From Planctomycetota bacterium (lineage in GTDB: Bacteria; Planctomycetota; Phycisphaerae; FEN-1346; JAACEH01): a stretch of DNA of 16,521 nucleotides. The stretch is from positions 1 through 16,521 of the forward strand of contig JAFGPY010000142.1 of NCBI GenBank assembly GCA_016935955.1, written 5' to 3'. Shown here in pieces: positions 14,007 to 16,521 of this stretch. The translations under genes and the position numbers were made by a program. The notes below the pieces were generated by a model, which was given only the letters and a program-made list of their open reading frames with translations, did no database searches and was not told the origin of the DNA. Within the stretch, counting starts at the first letter, position 1. Each line of letters begins with the position of its first letter.

Positions 14007-14603
14007 ATGCAGGTGGAGCTTCGCAGCATTGACGACATGCGGCCATACGAGCAGAACCCAAGGCAGAACGACCAGGCGATTGAGGCCGTGGCGGCGAGTC
14101 TTCGCGAGTTCGGCTTCCGGCAGCCGATCGTGGTGGACGAAGCCGGCGTGATCATCGTTGGCCATACGCGATGGAAGGCCGCGAAGCAGCTGGGCCTGAC
14201 GAAGGTGCCGGTCCACGTCGCCCGCGACCTCTCGCCCGAGAAGGCCCGGGCGTACCGTATTGCCGACAACCAGACGAACGAGTTGGCCGAGTGGGACCTC
14301 GAGCTGCTGCCGATCGAACTCGAAGGTCTGGAAGCCGACGGCATCGACCTCTCGCACCTTGGCTTTGATCCTGACGAGCTGGCCCGCCTGCTGTCGCCGG
14401 TCGAAGAAGTGGAGGCGCCGGTGCTGCCCACGGGCGACAAGGCCCCCATTGAGACGATGAGCTTCTCGCTCTCGAGCGACCAGGCCGAGACGGTTCGCGA
14501 GGCCCTGCAACGGGCGAAGGACGCCAAACCGCTGCCCGACAGCGGCAACATCAACGGAACGGCCTTGACCCGAATCGCGGAGGCTTACCTTGTCCAGCGC
14601 TAA
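14007..14603 (+). CDS. ParB-fold protein paired with Mom-like enzyme
   Basis: 198 residues from ATG 14007, preceded by GGAGGT nine bases upstream. A ParB N-terminal domain covers about 5-95, with RPYEQNPR (12-19), SLREFGFRQPIVVDE (31-45), VGHTRWKAAKQLG (51-63) and RIADNQTNELAEWD (84-97). That sequence pattern is the one common in phages and fused to or beside DNA methyltransferases. There is no KorB-type helix-turn-helix; the C-terminal part is acidic then helical. The gene overlaps the Mom-like gene by 14 bases, so they are almost certainly translated together. It may be a nuclease or targeting factor of the modification system. Confidence 0.85.
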   Translation: MQVELRSIDDMRPYEQNPRQNDQAIEAVAASLREFGFRQPIVVDEAGVIIVGHTRWKAAKQLGLTKVPVHVARDLSPEKARAYRIADNQTNELAEWDLELLPIELEGLEADGIDLSHLGFDPDELARLLSPVEEVEAPVLPTGDKAPIETMSFSLSSDQAETVREALQRAKDAKPLPDSGNINGTALTRIAEAYLVQR

Positions 14604-15450
14604 GGACCTGTTGGTCAAGCCCATTGCCTCGGCTGACGCCAGGCGTATCACGGCAGCCAACCACTACTCGCGCACGTGGGTGAACAACTCGCAGGTGCAT
14701 CTGGGGGTCTTCCTTCGCGGCCGCTGTGGCGGGGTGATGAGTTTCGGGCCCTCGATGTGCAAGCGTGCTCTCGTCGGGCTTGTGACGGGAACACGTTGGA
14801 ACGAGTTCATCGAACTCAACCGCATGGCCTTCGCCGACTGGCTCCCCCGCAACAGCGAAAGTCGGGCGCTGGGCTACGCCCTGCGTTGGATGCGGAAGCA
14901 ATACCCGCACTTGTCCTGGGTAGTCAGCTTCGCCGATGCCTGTCAGTGCGGCGACGGGACAATCTATCGGGCGGTGGGATTCCTGTTGACGGGCATCTCG
15001 CGTGGGCAGTTGTGGCGGCTTCCGCCGAAGCTGGCCGCGCTGCACGGCGCCCCGGTCTGCCATCGGCTAACGGTGCAAGACAAGAGCAGTGCCGTGTCTC
15101 GCTACGTTCTGGGCTTGACGAAGGGACGCAACCTCACGATGGACGAATACGCCCGGCGGTTCGGAGGCGAAGTCGTCCCCGGCGGCATGTTGCGCTACGT
15201 CTACTTCCTGGATCCTGAAGCCAGGGCAAGATTGACCGTTCCTGTTCTGCCTTATTCCGAAATCGAACGGCAGGGATTGTCGATGTACAAAGGTAAGCGA
15301 CGCGCTGGAAGCATAGAGACCGATGTGCCGGCTACCCAGGCCGGAGAGGGCGGTGTGAATCCGACCCCAGCGCTCCAATCTTTCCCGCCGGCAGACGACG
15401 CCAAGGTCGCTACGCAACCAACAAGCGCAAGGAGTAGTGAGTGCTCGTGA
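14590..15450 (+). CDS. mom: Mom-like adenine hypermodification protein
   Basis: 286 residues from TTG 14590, with GGAGG six bases upstream and inside the preceding gene. Motifs of the Mu Mom family, a GNAT-like fold, are in order: NHYSRTW (24-30), GVMSFG (48-53), FIELNRMAFADWLPRNSESR (73-92), VVSFADA (111-117), GDGTIYRAVGFLLTG (121-135) and LRYVYFLDPEARARL (201-215). Mom converts adenine in DNA to a carbamoylmethyl-type derivative that protects phage DNA from restriction. The protein is longer than Mu Mom, with a Pro/Ala/Thr/Ser-rich tail (about 240-286) of unknown use. Coupling to a ParB-fold protein suggests a two-gene modification unit. Confidence 0.9.
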   Translation: MSSAKDLLVKPIASADARRITAANHYSRTWVNNSQVHLGVFLRGRCGGVMSFGPSMCKRALVGLVTGTRWNEFIELNRMAFADWLPRNSESRALGYALRWMRKQYPHLSWVVSFADACQCGDGTIYRAVGFLLTGISRGQLWRLPPKLAALHGAPVCHRLTVQDKSSAVSRYVLGLTKGRNLTMDEYARRFGGEVVPGGMLRYVYFLDPEARARLTVPVLPYSEIERQGLSMYKGKRRAGSIETDVPATQAGEGGVNPTPALQSFPPADDAKVATQPTSARSSECS

Positions 15451-15557
15451 TCGTCGGCATGAGACAAGTGCGACGTCATCGTGAAACGGTCGAAAGGGTT
15501 CACGGGCCGGAAGGCGACCCGAAAGGGCGGGCAGTGAAGGTCAACATCATGCTGTCT
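15441..15557 (+). other. Start of a rightward gene, possibly truncated by cargo
   Basis: A GTG at 15441 overlaps the end of the Mom-like gene and has AAGGAG at an ideal six bases. The frame encodes VLVIVGMRQVRRHRETVERV and continues for 39 codons to the point where the minus-strand zinc-ribbon gene ends. It then stays open, codon-aligned antisense, to the window edge. The first part is probably the beginning of a real operon gene that the cargo interrupted. No family recognised. Confidence 0.35.
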
Positions 15558-15941
15558 TCACAAACGGCAATCACATTTGGGGCAGACCATGGGTGTGCTT
15601 CCGTCTTGGTGCCTATATACGGTCAGCGTGATGAGGACTCCCTCCGCATCCATGCACCTTGGGCAGAAGGGGCCCTCACTGTATCCCCCAATCGGTTCGG
15701 TCAGATAGTATGCCCTGTCTCTAAGCACAAGCTTCGTGCGTATGTCCTTCCTCGCCTGCAGCTGATCCTTCTCGTGTCTGAGGTTGAGATTCTCTTCGCG
15801 CAGGTCCACCAACTCAAGTTTCAGGTCGGAAATCTTGAGCATCAGATCAGCAATAGTCCCTTGGATCTCGGCATTCTTGATCCTGCCCGCGACATCGTAG
15901 GCATGCTTGGCGAGAGTTACAATGTCATCGACAACGCCCAT
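15558..15941 (-). CDS. Coiled-coil zinc-ribbon protein (right paralogue)
   Basis: 127 residues from ATG 15941, with GAGGAG eight bases upstream; the frame runs 20 codons further without a better start. An N-terminal helix leads to a coiled coil (about 33-66, ISDLKLELVDLREENLNLRH), then AYYLTEPIGGYSEGPFCPRC and a zinc ribbon (Cys93, Cys96, Cys120, Cys123). It is clearly homologous to the protein at 2360-2785, with a shorter loop inside the ribbon. It is about 50% GC in 15781-15840 (30 of 60), below the operon. It opposes the operon and follows another minus-strand gene by about 110 bases. Function unknown; the coiled coil suggests it forms dimers or higher oligomers. Confidence 0.85.
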   Translation of the reverse strand: MGVVDDIVTLAKHAYDVAGRIKNAEIQGTIADLMLKISDLKLELVDLREENLNLRHEKDQLQARKDIRTKLVLRDRAYYLTEPIGGYSEGPFCPRCMDAEGVLITLTVYRHQDGSTPMVCPKCDCRL

Positions 15942-16049
15942 GGTGTGCTCTCCTCTCCTGAAGCGGTCCTGTGGCTGGCGGTTCGATCCGCCCCATACCA
16001 CCGTATTCTACGCGGCGATAGCAGCAAACGCATTGAAGTAACCATGGTA

Positions 16050-16445
16050 CTACTTGATGCGAAGCTCCTTCTTGGCGATGGTCGAGAGTTTCTTCAGGCA
16101 TGCCTCGACGGCCTGTTGTTTCTTGTAGAGAGCCTGCATGTAGTCGTTCATTGTTGGTCCCTCGTTCTCGGCAACCCCTGCCGCCTCCCAGTCAGCGGCG
16201 AAAGCCGCCAATGCTCGTTGGGCTTTGTCGCACAGAAAGAGCATGCTTGTGTCAGCAGCCCGTGCGACCCTATCATATGCAGCCGTCCGACGTCTATTCC
16301 ATTCCTTCCTCACCTCCTTGCCGAAGGCTACCGATTCACCTGTGATATCATTGATATCGCTCTGAATGCCTCTTCTAAGATCATGAAGTGCAACTGTGAT
16401 TTCAGCGTACTCATTGGCCTTACGCTCCCACCACTGGCCGAGCAA
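16050..16445 (-). CDS. Unrecognised helical protein, N-terminus uncertain
   Basis: 131 residues counted from TTG 16445, but the frame remains open to the window edge and no ribosome site precedes the TTG, so the true start may lie outside. The protein is mostly helical and charged, with two Trp near the start (GQWWERK), one Cys and no known motif. It lies on the same strand as, and upstream of, the zinc-ribbon paralogue, and has similarly lower GC (32 of 60 in 16381-16440). The two may form one cargo unit. Confidence 0.6.
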   Translation of the reverse strand: MLGQWWERKANEYAEITVALHDLRRGIQSDINDITGESVAFGKEVRKEWNRRRTAAYDRVARAADTSMLFLCDKAQRALAAFAADWEAAGVAENEGPTMNDYMQALYKKQQAVEACLKKLSTIAKKELRIK

Positions 16446-16521
16446 CTTTCTTTCTGTAAATTCCTTTCCGGGTCGTCTCTCATGACGGTGGCTCAGGCGT
16501 TCTCCCGTTCGGTCATGGTCA

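Noticed and set aside
1..16521. CRISPR arrays, insertion sequences, rRNA genes
   Set aside because: No regularly spaced long repeats, no transposase-like frame and no rRNA-like sequence were seen.

Overview
The window looks like the left (early) part of a temperate phage or prophage-like element in a bacterium with high-GC DNA. Most of the plus strand is a tightly packed run of replication, recombination and DNA-modification genes. Starts are ATG, GTG or TTG, usually with a purine-rich AGGAG-type ribosome site, and many stops overlap the next start. The taxon cannot be read from the sequence with confidence. The high GC content and the abundance of small zinc-ribbon proteins would fit Planctomycetota or a similar environmental lineage, but that is a guess. 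No integrase, terminase, portal, capsid or tail gene is visible, so the element must continue past the right edge or be incomplete.

Layout. Bases 1-13 match the 3' end of a tRNA-Pro including CCA, and a strong intrinsic terminator follows at 19-54. A minus-strand zinc-ribbon membrane protein (126-1124) and a minus-strand XRE-family repressor (1371-1793) come next. A 325-base control region then separates the repressor from the rightward operon. It holds an inverted repeat and two strong tandem hairpins and opens onto an excisionase/AlpA-like protein (2119-2325). The early operon contains a zinc-ribbon protein, a Sak4-like RecA-fold ATPase, a probable ssDNA-binding protein with an SSB-like C-terminal tip, a sigma-like factor, a first ParB-fold protein with a zinc finger, two small proteins, an SF2 DEAH helicase and a large Cys-rich ParB-like protein.

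After a minus-strand cargo gene the operon resumes with a small protein, a TOPRIM primase with zinc finger, an unknown protein, a replication-organizer-like protein and a RusA resolvase. Between the last two lies a cluster of five CGTGAC-type sites, mostly 11 bases apart, followed by an AT-richer patch. This is my best candidate for the replication origin. A Cys-rich small protein, a structured non-coding leader, a third ParB-fold protein and a Mom-like adenine hypermodification enzyme follow.

Almost everything on the minus strand inside the operon looks like cargo. It includes a TIR-like/nucleoside-deoxyribosyltransferase-like protein with its own good sigma-70 promoter (10528-11313) and two clearly paralogous coiled-coil/zinc-ribbon proteins (2360-2785 and 15558-15941). 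The last gene (16050-16445 or longer) is an unrecognised helical protein. The TIR-like gene and the right-end genes are visibly lower in GC than the operon. The left paralogue is bracketed by an exact 14-base direct repeat.

Together the genes describe an element that encodes its own replication initiation, priming, unwinding, annealing and resolution, modifies its DNA (ParB-Mom pair), and carries probable defence or lysogenic-conversion genes inserted against the direction of the early operon.
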